From assembly GCA_039090855.1 (NCBI GenBank), contig CM077011.1, forward strand, positions 27,557,001 to 27,621,000: a stretch of 64,000 nt of DNA, given 5' to 3'. Of this stretch, positions 36,159 to 47,255 are shown piece by piece (position 1 is the stretch's first letter; each line of letters opens with the position of its first letter). The notes below the pieces were generated by a model, which saw only the letters and a program-made list of their open reading frames with translations, ran no database searches and was not told where the DNA came from. A program made the translations under genes and the position numbers. The DNA is from Macrothele yani. Taxonomy: Eukaryota; Arthropoda; Arachnida; Araneae; Macrothelidae.

Positions 36159-36689
36159 AAACAAGGATCTGTGATTTCATTGACTGAAAAGGAATTTGGA
36201 AAGGAAATTGACGCTTCCTTCCCCCTTCTGTAATCTCCCGCCTGATACCGATTGGTGCTGATGCCCACAAATGGAACGAAATGATCTGACTCGGAAAAGA
36301 GACAAAATTTCCTTTCCACGGAAATGGCACGCATACGGAAGTGGGAGGCAATCACTACGAATATCTGCCCTGCTCACGTCATCATTTATTATCAGCATGT
36401 GAAGTAAAGTTGATGCGCAATGCTTCGATGGCGACCGAGAAAAAGCTTCTGGCGCCGCGAGAACTTCTGAAAAGACAGGATCATGAGCTTCGCCATTCAA
36501 CTCCTTAATGTTAATGCTGTAAGCCTCTAATTTTGCGAGTAAGATATACACTGCCGTAACTTTAATATCTAGACATCCGTCTGTTGATAGTGTCTTACAC
36601 AAGCACCACGCCATAGACCTACTATAAATATGAGGCTATAATGAGACAATAACACGATTGTGAATGCAAAATGCCCCAATCTACAGTAT
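36159..36689. other. No recognised feature
   Basis: An open frame of 145 codons lies on the minus strand (36177-36614), but it has no motif I recognise and overlaps two others of similar size. I do not call it a gene. Confidence 0.4.
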
Positions 36690-36925
36690 CAATTGATTTC
36701 TAGTGCGGATTGATAATGGGGTGCCACAGAAGCAATCGCTCCGTACGTGGATTTTAAGATCCCTAGATCGACGGTTAGTGATCTGGTAAGCAAATAGAAG
36801 AGAATTTGGAATAAATCTGCACAGATAAACCTTCAAAGTTAACAAAACATAACAGGAAAGTTCTGCGAAGGACTATCTCTTCAGAACGCAAATCAGCATT
36901 GTTTCAAATCACGCAAACCCTATGT
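36690..36925 (+). pseudogene. Tc1-like transposase N-terminus (paired helix-turn-helix region)
   Basis: The frame reads GATEAIAPYVDFKIPRSTVS, then DLVSK and a TAG (first helix-turn-helix). After a frame change come KPSKLTKHNRKVLRRTISSE, RKSALFQITQTLCETIG and TDVSTSTLYTKLH (second helix-turn-helix). This matches the layout of Tc1-type DNA-binding domains, including the GRPxKLT hinge. The second motif is then repeated about 40 times to 40830, after which LHKKGYHG follows, the usual continuation. So the array interrupts a once continuous gene. Confidence 0.83.
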
Positions 36926-39900
36926 GAGACTATTGGAACTGATGTTAGCACCAGTACGCTGTACACGAAGCTTCACAACAGGGATGACCCCTGTCAAATC
37001 CTATGTGAGATTAATGGGATTGATGTTAGCACTAGTACACTGTACAAGACTCTTCACAGCATGCGTTACTACTGTCAAACCCTACGTGAGACTATGGGGA
37101 CTGATGTTAGCACTAGTACACTGTACACGACGCTGCACAACACGGTTAGTACTGTCAGATCTTGCATGAGACTATGGGAACTGATGTTAGCACAAGTACA
37201 CTGTACACGACACTGCACAACATGAGTTACGGGTTACTACTGTCAAACCCTACGTGAGACAATGAGGACTGATGTTAGCACAAGTACACTGTACACGACG
37301 CTGCACAACGTGGGTTACCGGTTACTACTGTCAAACCCTACGTGAGACTATGGGGACTGATGTTCGCACTAGTACACTGCATTCGACGCTGCATGATGGG
37401 TTACTACTGTCAGATCTTACATGAGACTATGGGGACTGACGTTAAGACAAGTACACTGTACACGACGCTGCACAACATGGGTTACGGGTTACTACTGTCA
37501 AACCCTACGTGAGACTATGAGGACTGATTTTCGCACCAGTACACTATACACGACGCTGCAGAACATTAGTTACGGGTTACTACTGTCAAACTTTACGTGA
37601 GACTATGGGGACTGATGTTAGCACTAGTACACTGCATTCGACTCTGCAGAACATGGGTCAGTACTGTCAGATCTTGCATGAGACTATGGGGACTGATGTT
37701 AGCACAAGTACACTGTACACGACGCTGCACCACATGGGTTACGGGTTACTACTGTCAAACCCTACGTGAGACTATGAGGACTGATTTTCGCACCAGTACA
37801 CTATACACGACGCTGCAGAACATTAGTTACGGGTTACTACTGTCAAACTTTACGTGAGACTATGGGGACTGATGTTAGCACTAGTACACTGCATTTGACG
37901 CTGCAGAACATGGGTCAGTACTGTCAGATCTTGCATGAGATTATGGGGACTGATGTTAGCACAAGTACACTGTACACGACGCTGCACAACATGGGTTACG
38001 GGTTACTACTGTCAAACCCTACGTGAGACTATGAGAACTGATGTTCGCACCAGTACACTATACACGAGACTGCAGAACATGGGTTACGGGTTACTACTGT
38101 CAAACCCTACGTGAGACTATGAGGACTGATGTTCGCACCAGTACACTATACATGACGCTGCAGAACATGGATTACGGGTTACTATTGTCAAACCTTACGT
38201 GAGACTATGGGGACTGATGTTCGCACTAGTACACTGCATTCGACGCTGCATGATGGGTTACTACTGTCGGATCTTACATGAGACTATGGGGACTGACATT
38301 AAGACAAGTACACTGCACACGACGCTGCACAACATGGGTTAAGGGTTACTACTGTCAAACCCTACGTGAGATTATGAGGACTGATTTTCGCACTAGTACA
38401 CTGCATTTGACGCTGCAGAACATGGGTCAGTACTGTCAGATCTTGCATGAGACTATGGGGACTGATGTTAGCACAAGTACACTGTACACGACGCTGCACC
38501 ACATGGGTTACGGGTTACTACTGCCAAAACCTACGTGAGACTATGAGGACTGATGTTAGCCCAAGTACAATGTACACGACGCTGAACAACTTGGGTTACG
38601 GGTTACTACTGTCAAACCCTACGTGAGACTATGGGGACTGATGTTCGCACTAGTACAGTGCATTCGACGCTGCAGAACATGGGTCAGTACTGTCAGATCT
38701 TGCATGAGACTATGGGGACTGATGTTAGCACAAGTGCACTGTACACGACGCTGCACAACATGGGTTACGGGTTACTACTGCCAAACCCTACGTGAGACTA
38801 TGAGGACTGATGTTCGCACCAGTACACTATACACGACGCTGCAGAACATTAGTTACGGGTTACTACTGTCAAACTTTACGTGAGACTATGGGGACTGATG
38901 TTAGCACTAGTACACTGCATTCGACTCTGCAGAACATGGGTCAGTACTGTCAGATCTTGCATGAGACTATGGGGACAGATGTTAGCACAAGTACACTGTA
39001 CACTACGCTACACAACATGGGTTACGGGTTACTACTGTCAAACCCTACGTGAGACTATGAGAACTGATGTTCGCACCAGTACACTATACACGAGACTGCA
39101 GAACATGGGTTACGGGTTACTACTGTCGAACCCTACGTGAGACTATGGGGACTGATGTTCGCACCAGTACACTATACAAGACGCTGCAGAACATGGGTTA
39201 CGGGTTGCTACTGTCAAACTGTACGTGAGACTATGGGGACTGATGTTAGCACAAGTACACTGTACACGACGCTGCACAACGTGGGTTACGGGTTACTAAT
39301 GTCAAACCCTACGTGAGACTATGAGGACTGATGTTCGCATCAGTACACTATACACGAGACTGCAGAACATGGGTTACGGGTTACTACTGTCAAACCCTAC
39401 GTGAGACTGTGTGGACTGATGTTCGCACCAGTACACTATACATGACGCTGCACAACATGGGTTACGGGTTGCTACTGTCAAACCCTACGTAAGACTATGG
39501 GGACTGATGTTCGCACTAGTACACTGCATTCGACGCTGCAGAACATGGGTCATATACTGTCAGATCTTGCATGAGACTATGGGGACTGATGTTAGCACAA
39601 GTACACTGTACACGACGCTGCACCACATGGGTTACGGGTTACTACTGTCAAACCCTACGTGAGACTATGAGGACTGATGTTAGCACAAGTACAATGTACA
39701 TGACGTTGAACAACTTGGGTTACGGGTTACTACTGTCAAACCCTACGTGAGACTATGGGGACTGATGTTCGCACTAGTACACTGCATTCGACGCTGCAGA
39801 ACATGGGTCAGTACTGTCAGATCTTGCATGAGACTATGGGGACTGATGTTAGCACAAGTACACTGTACACGACGCTGCACAACATGGGTTACGGGTTACT

Positions 39901-40830
39901 ACTGTCAAACCGTACGCGAGACTATGGGGACTGATGTAAGGAGGTTAGAAGAAGAGGAGGTGAAGGGACCCGTTTTGAGTGAAGCCAAAACAGATCAGCT
40001 GTTTCTGTCCTCTCTCTGAGGTGGTGGGAGTCTGCGCTGCGAGACTTCGGGAACGTGACGTCACTTCCTATGGCTTAAGCAGTTTTGCTTAGCGCATGCA
40101 AACCAAGGATGGAAAGAAGGAATATTTCGGACTTCTTATTTCTTAACATTAGGCTTTTGGTTATATTTTAAACATGGTTACTTGCACATGGGCAGTATGC
40201 AAGTAACCATGCGCACTATGCACTTACGCTCAAAAAATCATTATTTTGTTCATTTTTTAAAGAAATACCAACACATATTTTCCGGTTTTTTCTGGAATTT
40301 TTTTATTATGGGAATGAATATTTCAGCCTCAATTTTTTTCAGGCCTGTATGGGTAGAGTAAGGGTCCGAAAAACCCGTTCAAAATCGCGATTTCCCCATA
40401 GAGATATACAGGAGATTCTTAGGTTGGGCGCATTGGCGTAGTCAGCTGATAAAAAGTGGCGTCACGCCAGAAGCACAGGGAGAGGTGCTGTTGCCACCTC
40501 CTCCTACTTCTAACCTCTTTGGACTGATGTTCGCACCAGTACACTACACACGACGCTGTAGAACATGGGTTAGTACTGTCAGATCTTACATGAGATTATG
40601 GGGACTGAGTTTTGCACCAGTACACTCTACACGTGTACAACACGGGTTACTACTGTTAACCCCTATGTGAGACTATGGGGACGGATGTTAGCTCTAGTAC
40701 ACTGCACACGACGCTGCAGAACATGGGTTACTACTGTCAGATCTTACATGAGACTATGGGTACTGATGTTAGCACCAGTACACTGTGCACGAAGCTGCAC
40801 AAGAAGGGTTACCACGGTTGAACAGCCATG
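36925..40830 (+). repeat. 79-88-bp tandem array from the Tc1 second helix-turn-helix (~40 copies)
   Basis: GAGACTAT recurs at 37088, 37168, 37256, 37344, 37423 and onward (80, 88, 88, 79 bp). One frame of each unit reads ETMGTDVSTSTLYTTLHNMG. Units fall into classes differing at TGTTAGCAC/TGTTCGCAC, GGTTACGGGTTACTACTG length variants, and TCAAACCCTACG/TCAGATCTTGCA. Classes recur in ordered groups, giving a higher-order pattern of two to four units. The array is split by an inverted-repeat element at 39938-40520. Confidence 0.92.
39938..40520. mobile_element. 583-bp inverted-repeat element inside the array
   Basis: The left end AAGGAGGTTAGAAGAAGAGG and, read inward from the right, AAAGAGGTTAGAAGTAGGAG form an inverted repeat of about 25 bp. 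GGACTGATGT stands on both sides (39928-39937 and 40521-40530), and removing the element leaves one normal array unit (GGGGACTGATGTTCGCACC). A 9-10-bp duplication would suit a Mutator-like origin, but I see no transposase and do not assign it. Confidence 0.78.
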
Positions 40831-41200
40831 ATCAAGGTTCTAATCACTTTGACTAAAGCCGCTCGCAGATTAACTTGGTAAACCCCTGAATAGCGGACTC
40901 CCTGGGACTTAAACATTTGTCCGCTATTCGGAAGGTTGACTTCTAAGCCCAAGTAGGTTCACAATAAAAAAAAATCACATTAAACACGAATGTATATTGT
41001 ATAATTAAAACAATGTTTTTTGAGTCAATCTTTTACTTTTTGCTATAGTTTTACAGTGATAAACAACACACACAGTAGACAAAACATTAGAGATAGGGGT
41101 GGTGGGTAGTTGTCATGGGTATTTCCCTCGCAGCATGGAACAAACCCAACCCGAACGCAGGCGATTAATAGGCGGACAACAGAGCTTCCCAAAAGTGTAT
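40831..41200. other. Short Tc1 continuation, then unassigned sequence
   Basis: From 40831 a few codons (LTKAARRLTW) resemble the linker after the Tc1 DNA-binding domain, then homology is lost. 40890-41200 is AT-rich without a recognised feature. Confidence 0.4.
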
Positions 41201-41813
41201 CGCAATCGACGAACATGGGCAAACGTGGTGATCTGAGCGACTGTGATCGTTGACGCATTGTTAGAAGAAGACAGATGGAGCATTCGATCGGCCAACTGGT
41301 AAGAACCCTAGGGATCCTAGGGGCAATCATATTAAGGATGGACCTGTGCCCAGAGAGCAACCTGTGGCCGACCACACGCCACTGATAACAGGTGCCGACG
41401 TAGAGTATCCAGGCTCGTACAGACCGACAGCTTATAAACGGCAGCGCAAATCACATCCAAGTTAAATGTTGGAGGCGACTGAATGGTACGGCGTACGCTG
41501 CATACCGTGGGCTACGGGAGCCGCCGCCCAACTCGTTTGCCACTCTTGACTGCTCGTCATCGGAAATTACTCCTCGCCTGGTGCCGGGGACATCAAAACT
41601 GGACCTTTTCAGAGTGGCGTCGCGTCGTGTGGTCAGATGAGTCCCGTTTTCAGCTGTGCGCCGAGCGGGTGTGGTGTCGACTGCATGAGGCCCATGGCCT
41701 CGTCGTGCCAGGTCGGCTCTGTTCAAGGCGGTGGTGACTCTGTCATGATTTGGGGAGTCTTCTCATGGGACACACATTAGATCCCTTAGTGTGTCTGGAG
41801 AAGTCCTCATGCG

Positions 41814-42120
41814 CCGTGGGTGGCCTAGTGGTCAACGTTCGTGACTGCCGCGGAAAGAACCTCAGGTTTGATTCCAGGCAGGTACGAACGCTCTATCCAC
41901 TAAATATCCGCCTTGAGTCGGATGGGCGCGTTAAGCCGTCGGACCCAGAGTACTGCCCCCCCCCGATAATAAATAAGGGCGTCTTCCTCCCCTTTTCTAC
42001 TTCGCTTCCGTGTCACTTTCCTATTGGGCACTCTAGCCCAAATCTCCTAGCTTCCTATTTCTTAGGGTTGTTTAAGACTTGGAGTCAGACACTCCCTTCC
42101 TAAAATCCTCTACACATGAT
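41814..42120 (+). mobile_element. SINE-A inserted in the Tc1-like pseudogene
   Basis: Head GTGGGTGGCCTAGTGGTC at 41816 with B-box-like GGTTTGATTCC. Body CGGACCCAGAGTACTGCC with a C9 tract, then CTCTACACATGATCAT at the end. It lies between a partial 60-bp unit (GGAGAAGTCCTCATGCG) and the remaining units, so it inserted after the array had started. Confidence 0.9.
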
Positions 42121-42425
42121 CATTTGGAGAGGTCCTCAAGCGCTGCGCTCTACCAGCATGTGCTGGGAGATCCTTTATTATGGTTGAAGAGATCGTCAAC
42201 CTCTGCGCACAACCAGCATGTGCTGGCGTATCCCTTAGTGTGTCTGGAGAGGTCCTCAACAGCTGCGCACTACCAGCATGTGCTGGTGGATCCCTTAGTG
42301 AGTTTGGAGAGATCGTCATCCTCTGCACACTACCAGCATGTGTTGGCGGATCCCTTAGCGTGTCTGAAGAGGTCCTCAACCACCGCGCACTACCAGCGTG
42401 TGCTGGCGGATCACTTAAACACTTT
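42118..42425 (+). repeat. 60-bp in-frame array within the Tc1-like gene (5-6 copies)
   Basis: GAGAGGTCCTCAA and its variants recur at about 42127, 42187, 42247, 42307 and 42367, exactly 60 bp apart, with a partial copy at 41797 left of the SINE. Each unit codes about 20 residues of type DPLVCLERSSTAAHYQHVLA. The reading frame is kept because 60 is a multiple of 3. It sits between the FSWDTL block and the second catalytic motif. Confidence 0.9.
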
Positions 42426-42770
42426 AATGGCCTTCCCGCATGCTCTGGCAGATGGTCTGTTTCAGAAGAACACTGCTCCACTCCACCGGGCCGTAACCAA
42501 CCGTGCATTGCTGGAGGAACAATCATAAGAGTTTGGAACTATCCAGTATGGCCATTTTGGATTTAAACCTTATAGACGCTGTCTGTGATACAGTGGAACG
42601 GATCATCAGATCCATGGATCCTGGACCGACGTCTCGGGCGGAATTGTGGGAAATTCTGCAACAGGCATGGCTGGCATTACCTCGGGAAACCCTCCGTCAT
42701 CTGGTAGAGTCGATGCCTCGGTGTTTGAAGGCTGTTATTCGCGCTAGAGGAGGACCCTCGTGCTGTTAGG

Positions 42771-43090
42771 TAGGTACCCGTAATCGTTTGTCCATTGACT
42801 ATACAATACGTGCGGATACACTCAGTACAGGTACAGTTTTTCAGATTAAAATGCAGTACATACAATGCACTTATTTCGATGCATGTTTAAACATATGTAC
42901 GCAACAGCAAAATATGTTACAGAGTGAATTTTAAAACGCACTTACCGCTGTACTTAATTAATTCAGTCGGCAAACTTTGCTGAAAACAATCTGATAAAAG
43001 TTTGTTTTTGTTTTTTTAGAAATTGGTAGCATGTTTTTCAAAATATATTTTAAATTCTTCAACAACGCTGGACACTTTTGATTCTTCAAT
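42771..43090. other. No recognised feature
   Basis: AT-rich spacer between the Tc1-like and Tigger-like relics. No terminal repeats found with confidence. Confidence 0.4.
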
Positions 43091-43117
43091 AACGCTCACG
43101 GTGGGCTCCAGCCCACC

Positions 43118-43420
43118 CTGAAGTTGATGAGCTCCTTGAGAGTCATGGTAAAGAGCCTTCAACGAAGTGCACCCTGGACATAGATGAACTCCTTGAGAGT
43201 CATGGTAAAGAGCTTTCAACGAAGGACACCGTGGGCATAGATGAGCTCCTTGATAGCCATAGTGAAAAGCTTTCAACGAAGGACAGCGTGGACATAGATG
43301 AGCTCCTTGAGAGTCATGGTGAAGAGCTTTCAACGAAGGGCACCATGGGCATAGATGAGCTCCTTGAGAGTGATGGTGAAGAACTTTCAACGAAGGATTT
43401 AGAAGAGCTAGAAGGACAAC
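43118..43420 (+). repeat. 60-bp in-frame repeat in the Tigger-like relic (5 copies)
   Basis: GAGCTCCTTGAGAGTCATGG (or close variants) recurs every 60 bp from about 43128 to 43368. Copies differ at scattered sites, many silent or conservative (Asp/Gly, His/Asp). Confidence 0.88.
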
Positions 43421-43452
43421 TGTCCACAAAGAAAACAAAGAAGAAAGAGAAA

Positions 43453-43690
43453 CGCAGTGGTCTAAGCGATGGCTTCTGATCATTCGTCAGAAAAGGGTTC
43501 GGGTTCGAATCCCGATGTGGCATGGATGTTGGGTTTATCTAATGGCACTGGCTCTCTCTCTCCTTTCCCTGGAACCAGTGACCCTAAATTAGGGACGGGC
43601 GACTGTTTATAGCCCATTGAGTTGCTCACGGCGGTCGTTAAACCTCCAATAAAAAAAAAAAACCTCCAAACAAAAAAAAAAAAAAAAAAA
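43453..43690 (+). mobile_element. SINE-B inserted in the Tigger-like relic
   Basis: Head GCAGTGGTCTAAGCGATGG, B box GGGTTCGAATCCC, body CTGGAACCAGTGACCCTAAA and GACGGGCGACTGTTTATAGC, end in A-rich tracts. It divides the Tigger-like frame. Confidence 0.9.
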
Positions 43691-43889
43691 GAAGCTGACT
43701 CTGCGATGGGGACACTAAGATGCTATTGCTCGTATTGATAAGGGATGCGAGACCTTCTGCAGCAACGACCCAACTGAACGCAGAGCTCAACCGTTAAGAG
43801 AGGAATTCATGGAGTTATATAGACAAATCATAACTTATTATCAGAAGAAAAAGAAAAGCAAAGGACCATCTATTTTACCGTTTTTAAAA

Positions 43890-46370
43890 CAGATAATTTT
43901 CTTCCTTTCCCTATATCTTAAACATTGTACAGTTTTCAATACGTAAATTTCATAAAATAAAATATTTTTTGAGTATTTTGTGTTGATTACTGAAAATCTT
44001 AGAAAGGAACATAATGTAGGTACTTACATATGATCCCATTGCAGTTTGCTTCAATTAACGCTGGAAATCTCAGGAACCTAACGCCGGCCTAAACCGAGTC
44101 CTACTTGTAAACTCCAGTGGCCTAACTTGAAAATTGTGCCCCTGATGGAAAAGATTTAAATACATGTCGTTTGGCTGATCTCCAATACAATTTAAAATAG
44201 AAATGAATTGACAATTGTTTGATTCGTTTTTTAGCACATACGCAAGATACACAAATACGAATATGTACTCTTTTTATCACCCTGAAAATCTATTTATGAG
44301 GAATCGCAGCAAATACGAGAACATGGAACAATCTTGCTCGCACTTTGCCTGTCTCATGAAAAGCTTACTTACAACAATACTTCATCTTCTCAGCTACAAC
44401 AGTCAAAAGTCTCTTCAAAAATGTGCATGATACATATAATTAGTTTCTGATGGTAGCGAAACTATTTGCAGATTTTGTAATAATTGCTTACTTTGCATTT
44501 TTTTAGCCAGCAGTATAGTGAACAGGCATCTGTTTTCTGAATTTATCCTCAAGAAAACAAAAAGAAAAGAAAAAGAAAAACTAATGACCGGAACCGTTAA
44601 AACTCAGTAAAATTAATCACGCAATTTATAAAGCGAAAGCTTCCAAAATTCCAGCACTTTGTGAGAATACATACGGAACAATACAGGAAGGCACATACCA
44701 AACGGAACGTTTCCTTTTTTAGCACAATGTATTTCCTAAAATTTAATTCCTGTAAACTGCCTCAGAAAATTATCGTACTGAAAGCTGTTTTGGTTTAAAG
44801 TTTTCCGCAAACAATTCGAAAAAAAAAAAAAGGAAGGAAAAGGGGCTAAAGAGTTTGAAGTGCTCCCTTCTGTCTACTCAGTTTTTACATGAATGGCTCC
44901 ACCGTAATGAAAAACTGAAAAAAAAAATTAACATTTATTTTTAATTGTTTTGAACTTGATGCAGTCTTGCACCGATTTACAAAAACATAAAAAAATTTAC
45001 AAGATGTAGGTAATGTGTCCCCATCTGGTGCTCAAAAGTGAAGCGAAACGTCAATTCATCCTGAAGATATTCTTCGCTTGCGGTGAACCTCTTCTGAGTA
45101 CTTAAATTGCGCATTTAAAATGTATATATATAGATTCAAATTACTTAATATTTTTATTTCTTCTACTAATAATAATTTGTTTTATTAATCAGAATTAATA
45201 ATTATTATTACACTTATCTTCTTTTGCGTTTATAAAAATAACATTATCCATAGTGAAGTTAGACGTACCATTAAAAATCTACTTTAATTTTACTGCTATT
45301 TTTTAATATTATTTTTTTTTAGTGTGTCATCTAAAGGTCCTTCTCCTTCAAGAAAACAAAAACAGTCAACTTAACAACTTATTCTATGTTTGGAAGCATA
45401 CGTCAAGGCGACATCTATCGGCATCTGTGGAAAGTGAAAGCGCATTAGCGTAACAAAATTTAAATTGACCGACAGTTCAAGTTTATCTGCGAATATTCGT
45501 ATGTTCTGTAAGAGGCGTAATTAGGGTGGAGCAGACGAATTCATCTCAAGTGAGAGAGAACAGAAATCACTGCTTACAATCTGATTAAAATTGGAATACA
45601 ACTGCTGCACCAATTCCTGGGTACAGTTTTTCGCGGCATACTTTGCCATTTGTTCATTTACAGAATTTTCTTAATGTGTTTCGACAGTTTCAGTCGCATT
45701 GACAAATTGGCACTTCTTCCTCCATATGTTCAGGGGATGTTATTCGTTCACATTCAGAAATGAAGGCGCGTTTGCATAGTCCGTCCAACTGAAGAAGAAC
45801 AATGGTCTTCGTCGACAACAATGGGGTCTGCGGTGTTTCCTTAGTTGCATAGGCTATGCGTCATATAACTACGTTGCTAGATAAGGATGTCGTTCACATT
45901 GTTAAAGATACTCTGGAGGCTATTCTTTCATTACTGCGGCTGCGATCAACGACTGCCAGCTGCATTTGGTCCATTTGATGCACAGCCGCCCTTAACAGCC
46001 GTAGGGCTCCTTGCTAACCCTTCCCCCTACACTAGACATAAAACATACGCTAGACTTAAAACATAGTTTATTACAGTTATCTTTACAGTTAAATGAAACG
46101 TCAAGACGTTCGAAAATGTCTCAAATCTCTCTATTCTAGAAAAAGTAACTGCCGCCGCTGCTGCTGCTGCCGCTGTTTTAGAAATTTCGCGATACTCTTG
46201 CTTTCCTAGCTCGCAGCGCAAAACGTATTGAACACAAAAATATGAAATTTACATCGTTTGTAGAGAATTGTTTGGAGAACACGCTGAAGTAAACCGCTTC
46301 TCGATTCTGGTAATACTTCAAGAGCTATTGTATATTTCAAGCTTAAGGTAAGGAAAAAAGTGCTATTAGG
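43890..46370. other. AT-rich stretch without recognised genes
   Basis: No gene or complete transposon seen. Minor items: A-rich runs (44818, 44920), a TATATATATA near 45124 and a GCC/GCT triplet run at 46152-46174. Near 45022-45052, CTGGTGCTCAAAAGTGAAGC is followed by GAAACGTC, faintly like a hammerhead end. Confidence 0.4.
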
Positions 46371-46372
46371 TC

Positions 46373-47255
46373 GCGTTCCGGACACACTAACAGGAACAGA
46401 GCCACGAAACTTTGTAGGCATGTAGTGCCATGACCGAATTTTTGCACCTCGACGCCCCTTTTTTGAATTTCGATTTATTTTACGAGAAATTAAAGTTGTA
46501 AATTTCACAAAATTCTCTTTTTCGCGATGGGATCCATTTAAAAAAACGGATATATGGGAAACTATAAATCATAACGCAATGCAATTTTTACAGCATAAAC
46601 TTACAACTATCATCCCTTTTTTACAAATTAAAAAAAAAGTCATTTTCTGTTTTTAAAGCATTTTTTAAAGACGTAAAGGAAAGAAACGAACAGCTTGTCT
46701 GTCTTCACGATAAGCACAGAGGAACGTTCTGGTCCCGTGACCTGCTGCCATGGTGACGAAGCTAATTTTAGCACTGTCTTCTCATTGGGTGTCATTAAGC
46801 ATTGAGTCATATCAAACTGGTAATGACGCAATGCTTAATGGCGTATGGGCGCTTTTATTAAAGTTCGGCGTTTTCTGCCTGCATACGTGAATACCTATGT
46901 AAATATCGGCTTTGGCCTCGTATATGAAAAGCAAAGAGGGAAAATGCGAGTGTGTTCGTACGCGAATTGTTCGACCACTTCTAAATGACCTAGAGGTATG
47001 AAAATCGGCATGCTGATATGTCTTAAGGTCCGTATACCTAGAAAAGTACGAAACAATAAAAACAAAAAACAAAAATGGTGGCTTTGGAACATTGTCTGCT
47101 TGAACTTTTCGCGAATTGTTAGACCACTTCTAAATAACCTAGAGATCTAAAAATTAACATGCTGGTAGGTCTTAAAGTCCGAAATGCTTTTTGAACCGCT
47201 TTTGTTTTCCACAGCAACAGAACCACGAAACTCTGTAGGCATGTAGTGCCATGAC
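46373..47255. repeat. Fragments of an unclassified dispersed repeat
   Basis: CCACGAAACTTTGTAGGCAT, with ATGTAGTGCCATGACC after it, occurs at about 46400 and again (one difference) at 47222. ATTGTTCGACCACTTCTAAA at about 46966 recurs as ATTGTTAGACCACTTCTAAA near 47115, with AACATGCTG/GGCATGCTG following. Two or more pieces of the same old element, not identified. Confidence 0.55.

Larger units (their letters stand above)
41210..42770 (+). pseudogene. Tc1-like transposase pseudogene, split by SINE-A and an internal 60-bp array
   Basis: Start-like MGKRGDLSDCDR at about 41213, a stop, then VRRRQMEHSIGQLVRTLG (first helix-turn-helix). Later VRRTLHTVGYGSRRPTR (second) and LLTARHRKLLLAWCRGHQNW, then VVWSDESRFQL (first catalytic Asp, near 41630) and, after a frameshift, DSVMIWGVFSWDTLDPL. 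SINE-A (41814-42120) and a 60-bp array follow. Then ADGLFQKNTAPLHR, where the second Asp of QQDNAPxH is Lys-Asn, so a catalytic residue is lost. The C-terminus is ELWEILQQAWLALPRETLRH, then LVESMPRCLKAVIRARGGPS, stop near 42768. The order is complete but the gene is dead many times over. Confidence 0.87.
43092..43880 (+). pseudogene. Tigger/pogo-like transposase C-terminus with an internal 20-residue repeat
   Basis: One plus frame stays open from 43092 to 43479 and reads PEVDELLESHGKEPSTK, then repeated IDELLESHGEELSTKDT-type units, then DLEELEGQLSTKKTKKKEK. After a SINE-B insertion it continues AIARIDKGCETFCSNDPTER, then REEFMELYRQIITYYQKKKK and SILPFLK. LLESH-EEL followed by the 'Asp-Pro, Tyr-rich, Lys-rich, LxxFx' end is the layout of Tigger-like (CENP-B related) transposases. 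No DDE core or DNA-binding domain is in view, so this is a C-terminal remnant. The family assignment is by remembered pattern only. Confidence 0.68.

Noticed and set aside
36142..36614. Overlapping minus-strand frames (up to 145 codons) as a host gene
   Set aside because: No recognisable domain, several frames open at once, no splice or promoter support I can judge.
42110..42526. Minus-strand 138-codon frame with repeated HAGSA-type units
   Set aside because: Shadow of the 60-bp array; the plus strand holds the Tc1-like protein.
43016..43483. Minus-strand 155-codon frame rich in SLKALHHDSQGAHLCP units
   Set aside because: Antisense of the Tigger-like repeat. The plus frame has the conserved LLESH-EEL block and continues into further transposase sequence.
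46027..46221. Minus-strand frame with an Ala run
   Set aside because: It comes from a GCC/GCT triplet run; nothing else supports a gene.
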